Source: Mogibacterium sp. (GTDB lineage Bacteria; Bacillota; Clostridia; Peptostreptococcales; Anaerovoracaceae). From it: a stretch of DNA of 64,000 nucleotides. Below are positions 45,280-54,264 of this stretch, piece by piece. The stretch spans positions 80,932 through 144,931 of the forward strand of contig JAFWGQ010000031.1 of NCBI GenBank assembly GCA_017512365.1, written 5' to 3'. The notes under the pieces were generated by a model that worked only from the letters and a program-made list of their open reading frames with translations, was not told where the DNA came from and searched no databases. The position numbers were made by a program, and so were the translations under genes. Position 1 is the first letter of the stretch; each line of letters starts with the position of its first letter.

Positions 45280-46764
45280 TCAGGCGGCTTCCTTTGATCC
45301 GTCGCCGGTCGAGGCGCCCATCCCCATGAACACGAAGAAGAACGGCGCTGTATAGAACATCGCGACTCCCACGAACGAAGAGAGGAAATACGCGCTTGCC
45401 GCCAGGAACGCGATCCGGGAAGTCAGAGGAAGGGTCTTCCTGCTTCTGAAATAGCGCACCGCAACCATCACCATCCCCGCCAGGTAGAAGATCATCGCAG
45501 GGACGCCGTAGTATATCGCGTAGGTCAGAGGCTCGCTGTGCACATCCCCGGCGCCGAGTCTCTCCTTCATCTCCAGGGTGATCCTTTCACAGCCGTGGCC
45601 GAACAGAGGCTTCTGTCTGACATACTCCACGCCCTCCTTCCAGAGCATCAGCCGGCCGGTTCCTTCAGAACCTGTAGAATGTCCGGACAGTATGGCTCCG
45701 AGGTCCCTGAAAAGGGTCGTCACCGAGGTGCGCACCTCCGGGACTGCGGCGACTGCTGCCGCCACACACAGGACCAGGAATCCCAGAGTCCCGATGCTCT
45801 TCTGAAAAGCAGGCTTGTTCTCCCTGTCGGATACCGCGATAAGGACTGTCATTCCCACTGTGCAGATCGCCACGGCAAGCTGCGCGCCCAGGGTGTTGTT
45901 GAGAGCCAGCACGATAAGGTTCAGCAGTGCGGAAACGGCGCCTGTGACCGCCAGCCTTCCATGCTCGTATACGAAGCAGCCTATCCCGATCATCACAGCC
46001 ATGCCTATGAAATAACCGTAATGGTTGAACTGCGCAAAAATGGCGCTGATCCCCTGTTTGTTCTGATACGCCGCAATCGGTCCCGCATACTGATTCGACA
46101 GAGCCGTCAGAGCGATCAGATCCGCGACCACGAGATAGCCGATGAGGATGATGCGGCGGAAAAGATCCGTCTTTATGTATCTGCTCACCTTCATGTATAT
46201 GAGGAAGAAGGCAAAGACGTTGAATATGCCTATGTAGCGCACAGGCAGGCCGAAAGCCGCCGGTCCGTCCAGGCCGTTGACGATCGTGGAGATGATCACG
46301 CACAGCAGGAACAGGCCGAAGAAGAGCTCGATCCAGGCGTTCACGCCAAGAGAAGGCTTCCCTCCTTCTTTCTGTCTGCCGCGAAGGTCCCAAAGCGCCA
46401 GATCCAGCTTCCCCTGCTTTCCCTCATATGCCAGGAATGCGATCCCGACAGCGATGGTGACGTAGTCGAAGAAGCGGAACGCCCCCCGGAACAGGCCGAC
46501 CTGCGCCGAGGCGTCCAGTCCGAAGAGCAGCTCGCTGAAAAAAATGACAGCGATCATGCTGACCATCATGATGCCCGGGGTGGAAGCCGCAAAGTCGGCA
46601 GCCGGGATCTTTTCCGGCCGTCTGAGCGCCGCCGCGGGCGCTGCAGCTCTGCCGCCGCTTCCGGTCTGAACGGCGCTCCTGTTTACGTTCTTTTTGACGT
46701 TTTTCTTTGCACTCTTAGTGTTCTTAGCGCTTTTAGCGTTCTTTGAGTTTTTCTTCTTAGCCAT
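45280..46764 (-). CDS. O-antigen ligase/polymerase-like membrane protein (Wzy_C)
   Basis: The 494-residue protein has a Lys/Asn/Ala-rich basic N-terminus (about 30 residues, several KxAKNxKSAKK repeats), then about eleven membrane segments. FGHGCERITLEMKERLGAGDVHSEPLTYAIYYGVP near residue 405 contains the His and periplasmic-loop pattern of the O-antigen ligase family. Such proteins join or extend lipid-linked glycans on the outer face. It is not in the main envelope cluster. Confidence 0.75.
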   Translation of the reverse strand: MAKKKNSKNAKSAKNTKSAKKNVKKNVNRSAVQTGSGGRAAAPAAALRRPEKIPAADFAASTPGIMMVSMIAVIFFSELLFGLDASAQVGLFRGAFRFFDYVTIAVGIAFLAYEGKQGKLDLALWDLRGRQKEGGKPSLGVNAWIELFFGLFLLCVIISTIVNGLDGPAAFGLPVRYIGIFNVFAFFLIYMKVSRYIKTDLFRRIILIGYLVVADLIALTALSNQYAGPIAAYQNKQGISAIFAQFNHYGYFIGMAVMIGIGCFVYEHGRLAVTGAVSALLNLIVLALNNTLGAQLAVAICTVGMTVLIAVSDRENKPAFQKSIGTLGFLVLCVAAAVAAVPEVRTSVTTLFRDLGAILSGHSTGSEGTGRLMLWKEGVEYVRQKPLFGHGCERITLEMKERLGAGDVHSEPLTYAIYYGVPAMIFYLAGMVMVAVRYFRSRKTLPLTSRIAFLAASAYFLSSFVGVAMFYTAPFFFVFMGMGASTGDGSKEAA

Positions 46765-46803
46765 TTTACAGACCCCTTGGTCATACTGTTTCGTTGTTAT
46801 CGT

Positions 46804-48030
46804 CTATTTTACATGAAGCATGATCTCATCAAGAATGGCATCGGCAGCGTCGGTCTTGCTCATGAGCGGCAGCTCCTTTATGCCGTCCTTCGTTATCATG
46901 GTGACAACATTGGTGTCGCCCGCGAAGCCGGCGCCTTTGGTGCGCAGGCTGTTGGCGCATATCATGTCGACGTTCTTCTTTGCAAGCTTGGCCGACGCGT
47001 TCTCCATGAGGTTCTGCGTCTCCATCGCGAAGCCGCAGAGGAACTGTCCCGGCCTTCTGTGCTCGCCGAGATATTTGAGTATGTCCTTTGTCGGCGCGAG
47101 CTTTATCGACATGTCCCTGCCGCCGTCCATGCCTGTGGAGGATACGGCGAGATCGGCTTTCTTGATCTTTTCGGAAGCGGGATTCGCAGGCGTGAAGTCG
47201 GCGACTGCCGCGGCCTTGATGACAACATCCATCTCAGGAGCCCGCTCCGTGACGGCTTTGAACATGTCCTCCGCGCTCAGCACGTCGACAGTCTCGACGA
47301 AAGGCTCGCGCGGAAGGGCAGTCCTGCCGGACACCAGCGTCACTTCGGCGCCTCTTCTCGCTGCCATCCTCGCCAGTGCGTAGCCCATCTTGCCGCTCGA
47401 ATGGTTCGTTATATAGCGGACGGGATCGACAGCCTCCTCGGTCGGGCCGGCGGTGACGAGCACCTTCAGCCCCTTCATGTCCTTGGGCTTTGAGATCCAC
47501 TGCTCGACATAGCTTATCAGGACGTCAGGCTCGGGCATCTTTCCTTTGCCCTCGACCCCGCAGGCCAGCATGCCGTACGCGGGCTCGATGATGTCGAAGC
47601 CGTAGTCGCGAAGTATGTTGAGGTTGTCCTGAGTGGCGGGATTCTCGAACATGTCGGTGTTCATGGCCGGAGAGATGAGCTTCGGGCAGGTGGCCGCGAG
47701 CGCTGTCGTCGTCAGCATGTTGTCCGCGATGCCGTGCGCGAGCTTGGCGATCGTGTTGGCTGTCGCAGGCGCGATCAGTATGAGATCCGCCGCGTGGCCG
47801 AGCTTTATGTGCTCGGTCGGAGTGTCGTTGCGCGGATCGAAGACGTCCGTGACGACTTTGCCGCAGCTCATGGTCTCGAAGGTCAGCGGCGTAACGAACT
47901 TCGCCGCGTTCTCCGTCATGACGACGCGCACATCATAGCCCTTTTTCTTCAGGCCGCTCGCAACATATACCGATTTGTACGCGGATATCCCGCCGCTTAT
48001 GCCAAGCAGCACCGTTTTCTTATTATCCAT
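46804..48030 (-). CDS. coaBC: Phosphopantothenoylcysteine decarboxylase / phosphopantothenate-cysteine ligase
   Basis: The start is ATG 48030 behind AAAGGA, giving 408 residues. The N-terminal CoaC half has VLLGISGGISAYKSV, the His of PTEHIKLGHAAD, the PASANT-like APATANTIAKLAHGIADN and SPAMNTDMF. The C-terminal CoaB half has LVTAGPTEEAVDPVRYITNHSSGKMGYALA. The protein makes 4-phosphopantetheine for coenzyme A in two steps. It lies 15 bases after the MazF-like toxin gene, on the same strand. Confidence 0.95.
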   Translation of the reverse strand: MDNKKTVLLGISGGISAYKSVYVASGLKKKGYDVRVVMTENAAKFVTPLTFETMSCGKVVTDVFDPRNDTPTEHIKLGHAADLILIAPATANTIAKLAHGIADNMLTTTALAATCPKLISPAMNTDMFENPATQDNLNILRDYGFDIIEPAYGMLACGVEGKGKMPEPDVLISYVEQWISKPKDMKGLKVLVTAGPTEEAVDPVRYITNHSSGKMGYALARMAARRGAEVTLVSGRTALPREPFVETVDVLSAEDMFKAVTERAPEMDVVIKAAAVADFTPANPASEKIKKADLAVSSTGMDGGRDMSIKLAPTKDILKYLGEHRRPGQFLCGFAMETQNLMENASAKLAKKNVDMICANSLRTKGAGFAGDTNVVTMITKDGIKELPLMSKTDAADAILDEIMLHVK

Positions 48031-48045
48031 AGTCAATATCCTTTG

Positions 48046-48354
48046 TCAATTATTCTGATATTCAAAAATGCCCATCACTGCATCAGAAATGTTCAAGATA
48101 TCAAAGTAATGAGTGTCTGAAATTTTACTGAATCTTCTGACGCGCAGATCCACTAATTTCATATATTCGCACATAACATATCCTTCGACCGGGCAGTTGC
48201 TCAGCTCGATGTGAAGAGGTCCGGGAACCGCATTCTTCTGAACAGGGCATACTACAGCTGTTCCGGATTCGTTAAAAAGGTTGTTGCTTACTACCATTAC
48301 AGGAAAGGTCATTCCCGTAAGCTTAAGCAGATCACCCTGCTCTGCCTTTATCAT
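48046..48354 (-). CDS. MazF/PemK-type toxin
   Basis: The 102-residue protein starts directly after the antitoxin stop codon. QGDLLKLTGMTFPVMVVSNNLFNESGTAVVCPVQ matches the MazF/PemK barrel, and the later helix region EYMKLVDLRVRRFSKI is typical too. MazF proteins cut mRNA at short sequences. It is adjacent to coaBC, with a 15-base gap, so the toxin transcript probably runs into a CoA biosynthesis gene. Confidence 0.85.
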   Translation of the reverse strand: MIKAEQGDLLKLTGMTFPVMVVSNNLFNESGTAVVCPVQKNAVPGPLHIELSNCPVEGYVMCEYMKLVDLRVRRFSKISDTHYFDILNISDAVMGIFEYQNN

Positions 48355-48597
48355 TTACCACACCTCGTTGCCGACCGGTTCGCCCCAGTCGAATTCACCT
48401 GAAATATTAAGCTTGCCATCATATTCAGCGGCTCTTTCCCTGAGACTTCTGTGCCTGAAGCCCGGAGTCAGAATGATCCTGCCGTCGATCACTTCCGCAT
48501 TCAGAGTGTCATCGAGTTTTAGTCCGGCCTGTTTCATGAATTCTTTCGTAAAGCGAACTCCGCAGCTGTTTCCCCATCGTTTGAGCGTGATCTGCAT
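48355..48597 (-). CDS. MazE/AbrB-type antitoxin
   Basis: I place the start at ATG 48597 behind GGAGGTGGG (80 residues). MQITLKRWGNSCGVRFTKEFMKQAGLKLDD is the swapped-hairpin AbrB/MazE DNA-binding fold, and the C-terminal SGEFDWGEPVGNEVW is the acidic tail that wraps the toxin. It should repress its own promoter. Confidence 0.88.
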   Translation of the reverse strand: MQITLKRWGNSCGVRFTKEFMKQAGLKLDDTLNAEVIDGRIILTPGFRHRSLRERAAEYDGKLNISGEFDWGEPVGNEVW

Positions 48598-48621
48598 ATT
48601 TCCCACCTCCGGTATAAACAC

Positions 48622-48649
48622 AGTATATACAAAAAGATGGTTAAGTCAA
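48622..48649 (-). promoter_or_regulatory. Promoter of the toxin-antitoxin (and coaBC) transcript
   Basis: On the minus strand TTGACT and TATACT are 16 bases apart, about 24 bases before the antitoxin start. Confidence 0.6.
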
Positions 48650-48708
48650 CAGCAGTCTTATGCTATTATTGAACCATCAGAGTAACTGCTGTACATGCGG
48701 AGGATGCG

Positions 48709-49920
48709 ATGAAGATCAGGAAAGAACTGCTCGAGCAGAAATGGATAAGCTACGCGATGGAACATGTCGAGCTGCCGCCGGGAGGCATCGACTGCGGCGA
48801 GGGCTGCAATCCCTACGGCTTCCCGCCGGAATGCGAAAAGGTCTTCCGGGAGTTCGATCCCTCCCGCCTGGGGCCGTATCCTCACAGCGATGCGCTTTAC
48901 GACGCGATACGCGATCACTGGAAGGATATCATCGATGTCGAACGCGGCAACATCGTGCTGACAGACGGCAGCATCAACGCGCTGTACACCATAAACAACA
49001 TCTTCGACACGCATGACTCCATGGTGCTCGGCATTTCGCCGCAGTTCACCGACTACTACATGCACGCCGAGATGATAGGCATCGACTACGCGCCTTACCA
49101 GCTCAAGAAGGAGTTCAACTATAAATTCGACACATACGAGTTCCTTTCGATGCACTTCATCGCCGACAGGTACGCGCTGGCGTCGATGCCGGGCAAGACC
49201 TACAATTTCATATACATCGACAACCCCAACAACCCGACCGGCCAGTGCATAGACATAGACGAGATAGAAGAGATCGTCGCCAAGGCGCTCAGGAAGGACA
49301 TCACGGTCATAATCGACGAGGCGTACGGCGACTTCATGCCGAAGGAGAATTCGGCGATCCGGCTCTTCGCAAAGTATCCGAACCTCGCTGTCGTCAGGAC
49401 TCTCTCGAAGGGCTACGGACTCGCGGGCATGAGGACAGGCTACATCATCGCTCACAAGGATCTTGCCGGCTATATACACAAGATGGTCAACCCATACATG
49501 GTGAGCGAGCTCGCAAGAGAAGTGGGAGCCGAGGCGCTGAGACACCCGGAGCATATACAGAAGAGCGGGCAGGCCTTCGCCGAGATGAAGGAAGAGATCA
49601 GAGAGACGCTGAATCCGAGCATCATCAAAAGGTATAAGAAGGGCGAGGGCGAAGACGCGGAGACGATCGTAAGGAAGCTGCCGGGGCCTGCGTCGGGACG
49701 GCTGCACATGGCGGAGACCCTCGACACGAACTCGCTGCTTCTGCTCTATCACGACGATAAAGACATAAAGCTTGCCGAAGAATTCTACAGGCGCGGGGTG
49801 CTGGCCATCGACGGCTACGACTTCAAGGGCCTCGATCAGACCGCCGCGAGAGTGCGGCTGCCGAAAAAAGAGGAGTTCCCGAAACTCCTCGAAGCTATAA
49901 AGGAAATAAACGCGCTGTAG
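48709..49920 (+). CDS. Class I/II PLP aminotransferase (HisC/CobD-like)
   Basis: The 403-residue protein has LTDGSINALYTINNIF, YIDNPNNPTGQCIDIDE (Asn for PLP) near residue 168, VIIDEAYGDF near 198, and TLSKGYGLAGMRTGYI with the Schiff-base lysine near 228. It resembles histidinol-phosphate aminotransferases and threonine-phosphate decarboxylase (CobD) relatives, but no his or cob gene is nearby. The start follows a GGAGGAT site. Confidence 0.82.
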   Translation: MKIRKELLEQKWISYAMEHVELPPGGIDCGEGCNPYGFPPECEKVFREFDPSRLGPYPHSDALYDAIRDHWKDIIDVERGNIVLTDGSINALYTINNIFDTHDSMVLGISPQFTDYYMHAEMIGIDYAPYQLKKEFNYKFDTYEFLSMHFIADRYALASMPGKTYNFIYIDNPNNPTGQCIDIDEIEEIVAKALRKDITVIIDEAYGDFMPKENSAIRLFAKYPNLAVVRTLSKGYGLAGMRTGYIIAHKDLAGYIHKMVNPYMVSELAREVGAEALRHPEHIQKSGQAFAEMKEEIRETLNPSIIKRYKKGEGEDAETIVRKLPGPASGRLHMAETLDTNSLLLLYHDDKDIKLAEEFYRRGVLAIDGYDFKGLDQTAARVRLPKKEEFPKLLEAIKEINAL

Positions 49921-49984
49921 CAGGATCCGTCCGGATGCGCGGGCAGGCACGGAGCCGCCTGTGCGGAGTAAGCTGCATGTGAAG

Positions 49985-51307
49985 CTATAGGTACAGGAGC
50001 ACCGACGCGGAGAATATCCCGTCGTCTGTGCTGATGTCGAGCGTGCCGTTGTACCGGCCCGCGACCGCAGATACTGAAGTAAGGCCTATCCCGTGACCGG
50101 CTTTGTCCGTGCGGGGCAGGCCGTTTTTATCGAATTTTATCGTGCCGGCGTAAGGGTTCCTGACGGTGAGGCCGAGCATGGCGTCCGTGAGCATGCGCGC
50201 GGTCACGTGCACTGTCCGCTCCTCCTCAGGCAGCTCGCGCACAGCGATGAGGGCGTTCTCGACCAGATTGCCGAATATGGCTATGAAGTCCGACTCCGGC
50301 AGGGGGAGCTGCTCCGGCAGACCGATGATCCATTTGATGTGGGTAGCCTGCTCTTCGGACATGGCCTCGTAGTGCGTGGCCACGGCGTCCAGTGCAGGAT
50401 TGGCGGCTATCGGCGCGCGGTAGTCGTTGAATGTGCCTGTGAACTGGCTGATGTAGTCCTTGAGCTTTTCTATCTCGCCGCTCTTCGCGTAGCCGTCCAT
50501 CACCAGAAGGTGCTGCCTGAAGTCGTGGCGCATGGTCCTGGTCTCGTCCATGTACTTGCGGAGCTCGAGGTAACGCTTCTGTTCGAGGCCTCTCAGCTCG
50601 TTCGATTCGCGCAGGGCCGCGTTCTCGGTGATCTGTACCGCAACGCGCCACATGGAGTGGTACACGAGCATGAAGGCGCCCGGCCCGAGCAGCAGGAACA
50701 CGAGTATGGTGACCCGGGTCCGCCCCGTCATAACGACATCCACGTATCTTGGCATGACCCAGAAGAAAAGAGCTGTTATCGTGACAGTGATGAAGAGGGC
50801 GAGCCTGTAGTCGATATCCATCGAATCCGACGAGATAAGGTAGCGGATCTTGACCGAGAGAGTTTTGTAATACAGGGCGCCCAGAAGGAGCATGATCGCG
50901 ATGCATACCAGGCAGACTTCCGTGTCAAGCGTTGCGAACGAGTTGTCGGACTCGAGCGGAGCCGCGAGCATCATGCCGTAGAGTATGCTGTTGCCCGAGA
51001 CCATTGCGGCGTTGAAGAAGCAGTACAGCCTCCGCGGGACGAGCGATCTGGTAAGGAACATGTGGATGCACAGCGCGGGCGCGAACGAGACCGCGAACAG
51101 CCATTTGACCGGGATGCCGGTCCGGGCCCCGATCAGCGAGAAAACGATGATCACCGCCATGAGCGAGGCGGTGCATATGACCGCAGTCCTTCTGACGGGA
51201 TACTTGAGGAAATCCCTCATCGGCAGCAGTGCGTAGAGCGCGTTCAGAAGGAGTATGAGCAGTACGAGAAAATAACTGAAGAAAAGCTGTCCGTCCATCA
51301 CTGCCAC
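49985..51307 (-). CDS. GHKL sensor histidine kinase of a LytTR-type system
   Basis: The 440-residue protein has about six N-terminal membrane segments, a coiled linker, the phosphoacceptor MRHDFRQHLLVMDGYAK near residue 265, an N-box IFGNLVENALIAVREL near 345, and GHGIGLTSVSAVAGRY near 405. This is the AgrC-like HPK10 layout. It starts inside the regulator gene end (10-base overlap). The signal is unknown; no agrD or agrB gene is seen here. Confidence 0.88.
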   Translation of the reverse strand: MAVMDGQLFFSYFLVLLILLLNALYALLPMRDFLKYPVRRTAVICTASLMAVIIVFSLIGARTGIPVKWLFAVSFAPALCIHMFLTRSLVPRRLYCFFNAAMVSGNSILYGMMLAAPLESDNSFATLDTEVCLVCIAIMLLLGALYYKTLSVKIRYLISSDSMDIDYRLALFITVTITALFFWVMPRYVDVVMTGRTRVTILVFLLLGPGAFMLVYHSMWRVAVQITENAALRESNELRGLEQKRYLELRKYMDETRTMRHDFRQHLLVMDGYAKSGEIEKLKDYISQFTGTFNDYRAPIAANPALDAVATHYEAMSEEQATHIKWIIGLPEQLPLPESDFIAIFGNLVENALIAVRELPEEERTVHVTARMLTDAMLGLTVRNPYAGTIKFDKNGLPRTDKAGHGIGLTSVSAVAGRYNGTLDISTDDGIFSASVLLYL

Positions 51308-52050
51308 CTCTCCACACGGCTTATCATGTACTGGGTGAAGGCCGACATCACGGCGCCGCGCCCGTTGACCTTTACCGGATGCAGGGAGCCGTCCTTCATC
51401 TTCATGCAGTCTCCTTCAGGAGCCATCACATGATCCATGTTGATCATCACGCCGCGGTTTATCAGCAGGAACTGAGGGAAAGGTTCGAGTTTTTCGCTCA
51501 TGCTGCGGAACGTCTCGTTCGTCCTCAGAGGCTGGGAGTTCGTGAGCTGAAGCTCGACTCCCCTGCCGTCCGCGACAGCGGCGCTTATCGTGCGGACAGG
51601 CACCCGGAACTCGCCCTTCGCGGACACGGTTATCTCCGGATCCCCGACGCTCAGCACGCGTCCGGCTTCCGTAAGCACGTTGTCCACCTCGTCCTGCCTG
51701 CACGGCTTTATGAGATAGTCGAAGGGGTGGACCGGGAAGGCGTCGAAGGCGTATTCGCGCGAGGTGGTCTGGAAGACGATGAGAGTGTGCGGGTCGCTTC
51801 CGCGCATCTTTTTGGCGAGCTCGATGCCGTTCATCTCGTCCATGATTATGTCAAGGAAGGCGAGATCGTACGTGCCCGGCCTGAACGCCGGCAGAAATTC
51901 CTCCGCCGAAGCGAAATGATCGATGCTGAAGGAAGCGGCCTCTTTCGCATCGCCGTTTCCGTCAGCGCACTCTTCCATGCAGAAATTGCGTATGCATTCC
52001 TCGAGTATCTTTCTGTCTTCAGCTCTGTCATCAACGATCGCTATCTTCAT
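51298..52050 (-). CDS. LytTR family response regulator
   Basis: The 250-residue protein has a receiver domain (AIVDDRAEDRKILEEC, LAFLDIIMDEMNGIELAKK with the phosphoacceptor Asp, and FDYLIKPC with the lysine) and a C-terminal LytTR DNA-binding domain (QFLLINRGVMINMDHV). AAGGAG precedes the ATG. It is transcribed first, with the kinase after it. Confidence 0.9.
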   Translation of the reverse strand: MKIAIVDDRAEDRKILEECIRNFCMEECADGNGDAKEAASFSIDHFASAEEFLPAFRPGTYDLAFLDIIMDEMNGIELAKKMRGSDPHTLIVFQTTSREYAFDAFPVHPFDYLIKPCRQDEVDNVLTEAGRVLSVGDPEITVSAKGEFRVPVRTISAAVADGRGVELQLTNSQPLRTNETFRSMSEKLEPFPQFLLINRGVMINMDHVMAPEGDCMKMKDGSLHPVKVNGRGAVMSAFTQYMISRVERWQ

Positions 52051-52285
52051 GAGGTCTCCTTCGTCCGTAATATTCGATGTTTCTTACCCGTCATTTTACG
52101 AAAAAAGAGCCGGGACATCAATCTCCGGCCTGCTTTCATGCCGGAAAAACGTGCCGAAAAAACAGGGTCCATGCCGGCCTTCCATCTTTACGGGATGGAG
52201 CAATAGTGATAGACTCATAATGCTGAAAAGGCTCAGGCCTGAATATATCTTTTTTCTATCGTTTAAATGAAAATGGAGAACTGAA

Positions 52286-53296
52286 ATGTTTGACAAACTT
52301 ATCGAAAAAGTAAAAGCTGAACCTAGGACCATCGTGTTCACAGAGGGTCCTGACGCCCGTATCCAGGAGGCTGCCGCGAGGCTGCTCAAAGAGGGCCTGA
52401 TGAAGGTAGTGCTCGTCGGCAACGAGGCTGAGATCAAAGACGCCGCCGCAAAGGGCGGCTTCGACATCAGCGGAGCCGAGATCATCGATCCTGAAAAATA
52501 CGAGGGCATGGACGAGATGGTCGCAAAGATGGTCGAGCTCAGAAAGGGCAAGATGACGGAAGAAGAGTGCGCCGCCAACCTGAAGAAGGGCAACTACTTC
52601 GGAACTATGCTGGTAAAGATGGGCAAGGCGGACTGCCTGCTTGGCGGAGCCACATACTCTACGGCCGACACCATCCGTCCGGCGCTCCAGCTCGTTAAGA
52701 CAAGACCGGGAGCTCATCTGGTAAGCTCCTGCTTCATCCTCAACCGCGAGAGCGGCGACGAGAACCTCCGCACCATCGCCATGGGCGACTGCGCCGTCAA
52801 CCTCAGCTACGAGGACAGCACGGACAAGGAAGGCAACGTCACGTTCACGGGCGCTCAGAAGCTCGCCGAGGTGGCGGTGGAGATCGAGAAATGCGCGAAG
52901 ACCTTCGGCATCGACCCTAAGGTAGCGATGCTCAGCTTCTCGACAAAGGGATCCGGCAAGGGCGGCACTGTAGCTCTTTCGGCCGAGGCCGTAAAGATCG
53001 CGAAGGAGCTCAACCCTGACATGGCCATCGACGGCGAGATGCAGTTCGACGCGGCTGTATCCCCTACAGTAGGCCAGCTGAAGTTCCCGGGATCGCCTGT
53101 GGCAGGTTATGCGAACACATTCGTATTCCCTCTGATCGAGGCCGGAAACATCGGCTACAAGATCGCTCAGAGACTCGGCGGATACGCCGCTTACGGACCG
53201 ATCCTGCTCGGACTCAACGCTCCGATCAACGACCTGTCCAGAGGCTGCGATGCAGAGGAAGTCTACAGGATGGCTATAATCACAGCAGCCCTGTAG
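52286..53296 (+). CDS. pta: Phosphate acetyltransferase
   Basis: The 336-residue protein is a full-length short-form Pta: TIVFTEGPDARIQEAA at the start, GGATYSTADTIRPALQLVKT, MLSFSTKGSGKG, and GELQFDAA-like GEMQFDAAVSPTVG near residue 252. It makes acetyl phosphate from acetyl-CoA for ATP by acetate production. ackA is not adjacent. A palindromic element with a T-tract follows the stop. Confidence 0.95.
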   Translation: MFDKLIEKVKAEPRTIVFTEGPDARIQEAAARLLKEGLMKVVLVGNEAEIKDAAAKGGFDISGAEIIDPEKYEGMDEMVAKMVELRKGKMTEEECAANLKKGNYFGTMLVKMGKADCLLGGATYSTADTIRPALQLVKTRPGAHLVSSCFILNRESGDENLRTIAMGDCAVNLSYEDSTDKEGNVTFTGAQKLAEVAVEIEKCAKTFGIDPKVAMLSFSTKGSGKGGTVALSAEAVKIAKELNPDMAIDGEMQFDAAVSPTVGQLKFPGSPVAGYANTFVFPLIEAGNIGYKIAQRLGGYAAYGPILLGLNAPINDLSRGCDAEEVYRMAIITAAL

Positions 53297-53303
53297 CTGA
53301 ACT

Positions 53304-53328
53304 GGCCAGGGGGACAGACCCCCTGGCC
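53304..53328 (+). repeat. Palindromic repeat copy 1 (loop ACAGA)
   Basis: A 25-bp element with ten-base arms GGCCAGGGGG/CCCCCTGGCC and a five-base loop. Loop sequence ACAGA defines the plus orientation. This copy is single and lies after pta. Confidence 0.9.
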
Positions 53329-53334
53329 GTTTTT
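53304..53334 (+). terminator. Palindromic element acting as pta terminator
   Basis: GGCCAGGGGG and CCCCCTGGCC (53304-53328, loop ACAGA) form a ten-pair stem, followed by GTTTTTT. It is also copy 1 of the dispersed palindrome. Confidence 0.8.
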
Positions 53335-53406
53335 TCCTTGGTGTAATGCGCCATGAAAAAACCGCTGATACGAAAAGCATAAGGCGGAAAAGAGAGGAAC
53401 TGCGTT

Positions 53407-54156
53407 ATGAAGAAGAGAGCGATAAGCATTTTTGTGATGATGTCATTCATGATATCGCTTTGCACGCCGATATCATTCGCGTCGTCTTATCCTAAAGTCA
53501 GGGGCAACGACACCTGGCTGAACAAGCACTGGTGCATCCGCGCTCCGTACTCAGCTTCAGACGGAGAAGTACAGATACTGTATTTTGACGGCATAGGCAA
53601 TCACGGAGACCGCCGGGGCTCGCTGAACATCGGCGGCTATAATACGATATATTATGTCGGTAAATTCAACGGCCGGTATTATTTCAATGTATGTGACAGC
53701 CTCGGATTCGTCAGCAGAGGGCTGTATTCGATCAAACCCGGCAGCGGGAAATTCAAAAGAGCGGCCAGAGGGATCAATACTGCCTCCATCAGTAAAAAGG
53801 GACTCATCTCAAAGAGATATGTATTTGCGTACAGCTACATGCATGATAAAGACTGGTTCGGAAAAGCATATGTCTTTGATCTGAAGAAAAACAGAAAGCT
53901 CTCGCTGGGCGAGATCTACAGCAAAAAGAAAGTCGGGAACAAACTGTACTATGTAAAGAAGGACGGCAGCAACGGCAAAGTCTCGCTGAAACTGTACAGG
54001 ACCAACGGCAAACGGACAAAGCTGGTGAAAACATATACAACAGAGGCTGCAGCAGACTATTGCGTTTATGATATAAAGCTGACTGAAAAACAGCTGAAAT
54101 ATACATACAGGGGTCCTGCTGATGAAGTAGTGACCGTAAGCAGAAAGTACAGATGA
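53407..54156 (+). CDS. Secreted protein, unknown function
   Basis: The 249-residue product has a signal peptide (ISIFVMMSFMISLCTPISFA). The mature part is rich in Tyr, Lys and Gly with short repeated beta motifs (IYYVGKFNGRYYFNVCDSLG, GKAYVFDLKKNRKLSLGEIY, GNKLYYVKKDGSN), suggestive of a propeller or beta-solenoid. Two cysteines are seen in the mature part. No known family is recognised. It lies between copies of the palindromic repeat. Confidence 0.6.
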   Translation: MKKRAISIFVMMSFMISLCTPISFASSYPKVRGNDTWLNKHWCIRAPYSASDGEVQILYFDGIGNHGDRRGSLNIGGYNTIYYVGKFNGRYYFNVCDSLGFVSRGLYSIKPGSGKFKRAARGINTASISKKGLISKRYVFAYSYMHDKDWFGKAYVFDLKKNRKLSLGEIYSKKKVGNKLYYVKKDGSNGKVSLKLYRTNGKRTKLVKTYTTEAAADYCVYDIKLTEKQLKYTYRGPADEVVTVSRKYR

Positions 54157-54164
54157 TACTAAAT

Positions 54165-54189
54165 GGCCAGGGGGACAGACCCCATGGCC
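54165..54189 (+). repeat. Palindromic repeat copy 2 (loop ACAGA)
   Basis: Same 25-bp element with one change in the right arm (CCCCATGGCC). It forms an inverted pair with the next copy, 55 bases away, between the convergent genes. Confidence 0.85.
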
Positions 54190-54219
54190 ATATACAAAGA
54201 GTATTTACAGACAGCATTT

Positions 54220-54244
54220 GGCCAGGGGGTCTGTCCCCCTGGCC
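54220..54244 (-). repeat. Palindromic repeat copy 3 (loop TCTGT)
   Basis: Perfect element in the opposite orientation to copy 2. GCTTTTT follows, so it could also end transcription of the secreted protein gene. Confidence 0.9.
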
Positions 54245-54264
54245 GCTTTTTCGCTGTATGTCTG

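Noticed and set aside
52138-52206. 22-residue ORF before pta
   Set aside because: It has no ribosome site, and no sign of conservation can be seen.
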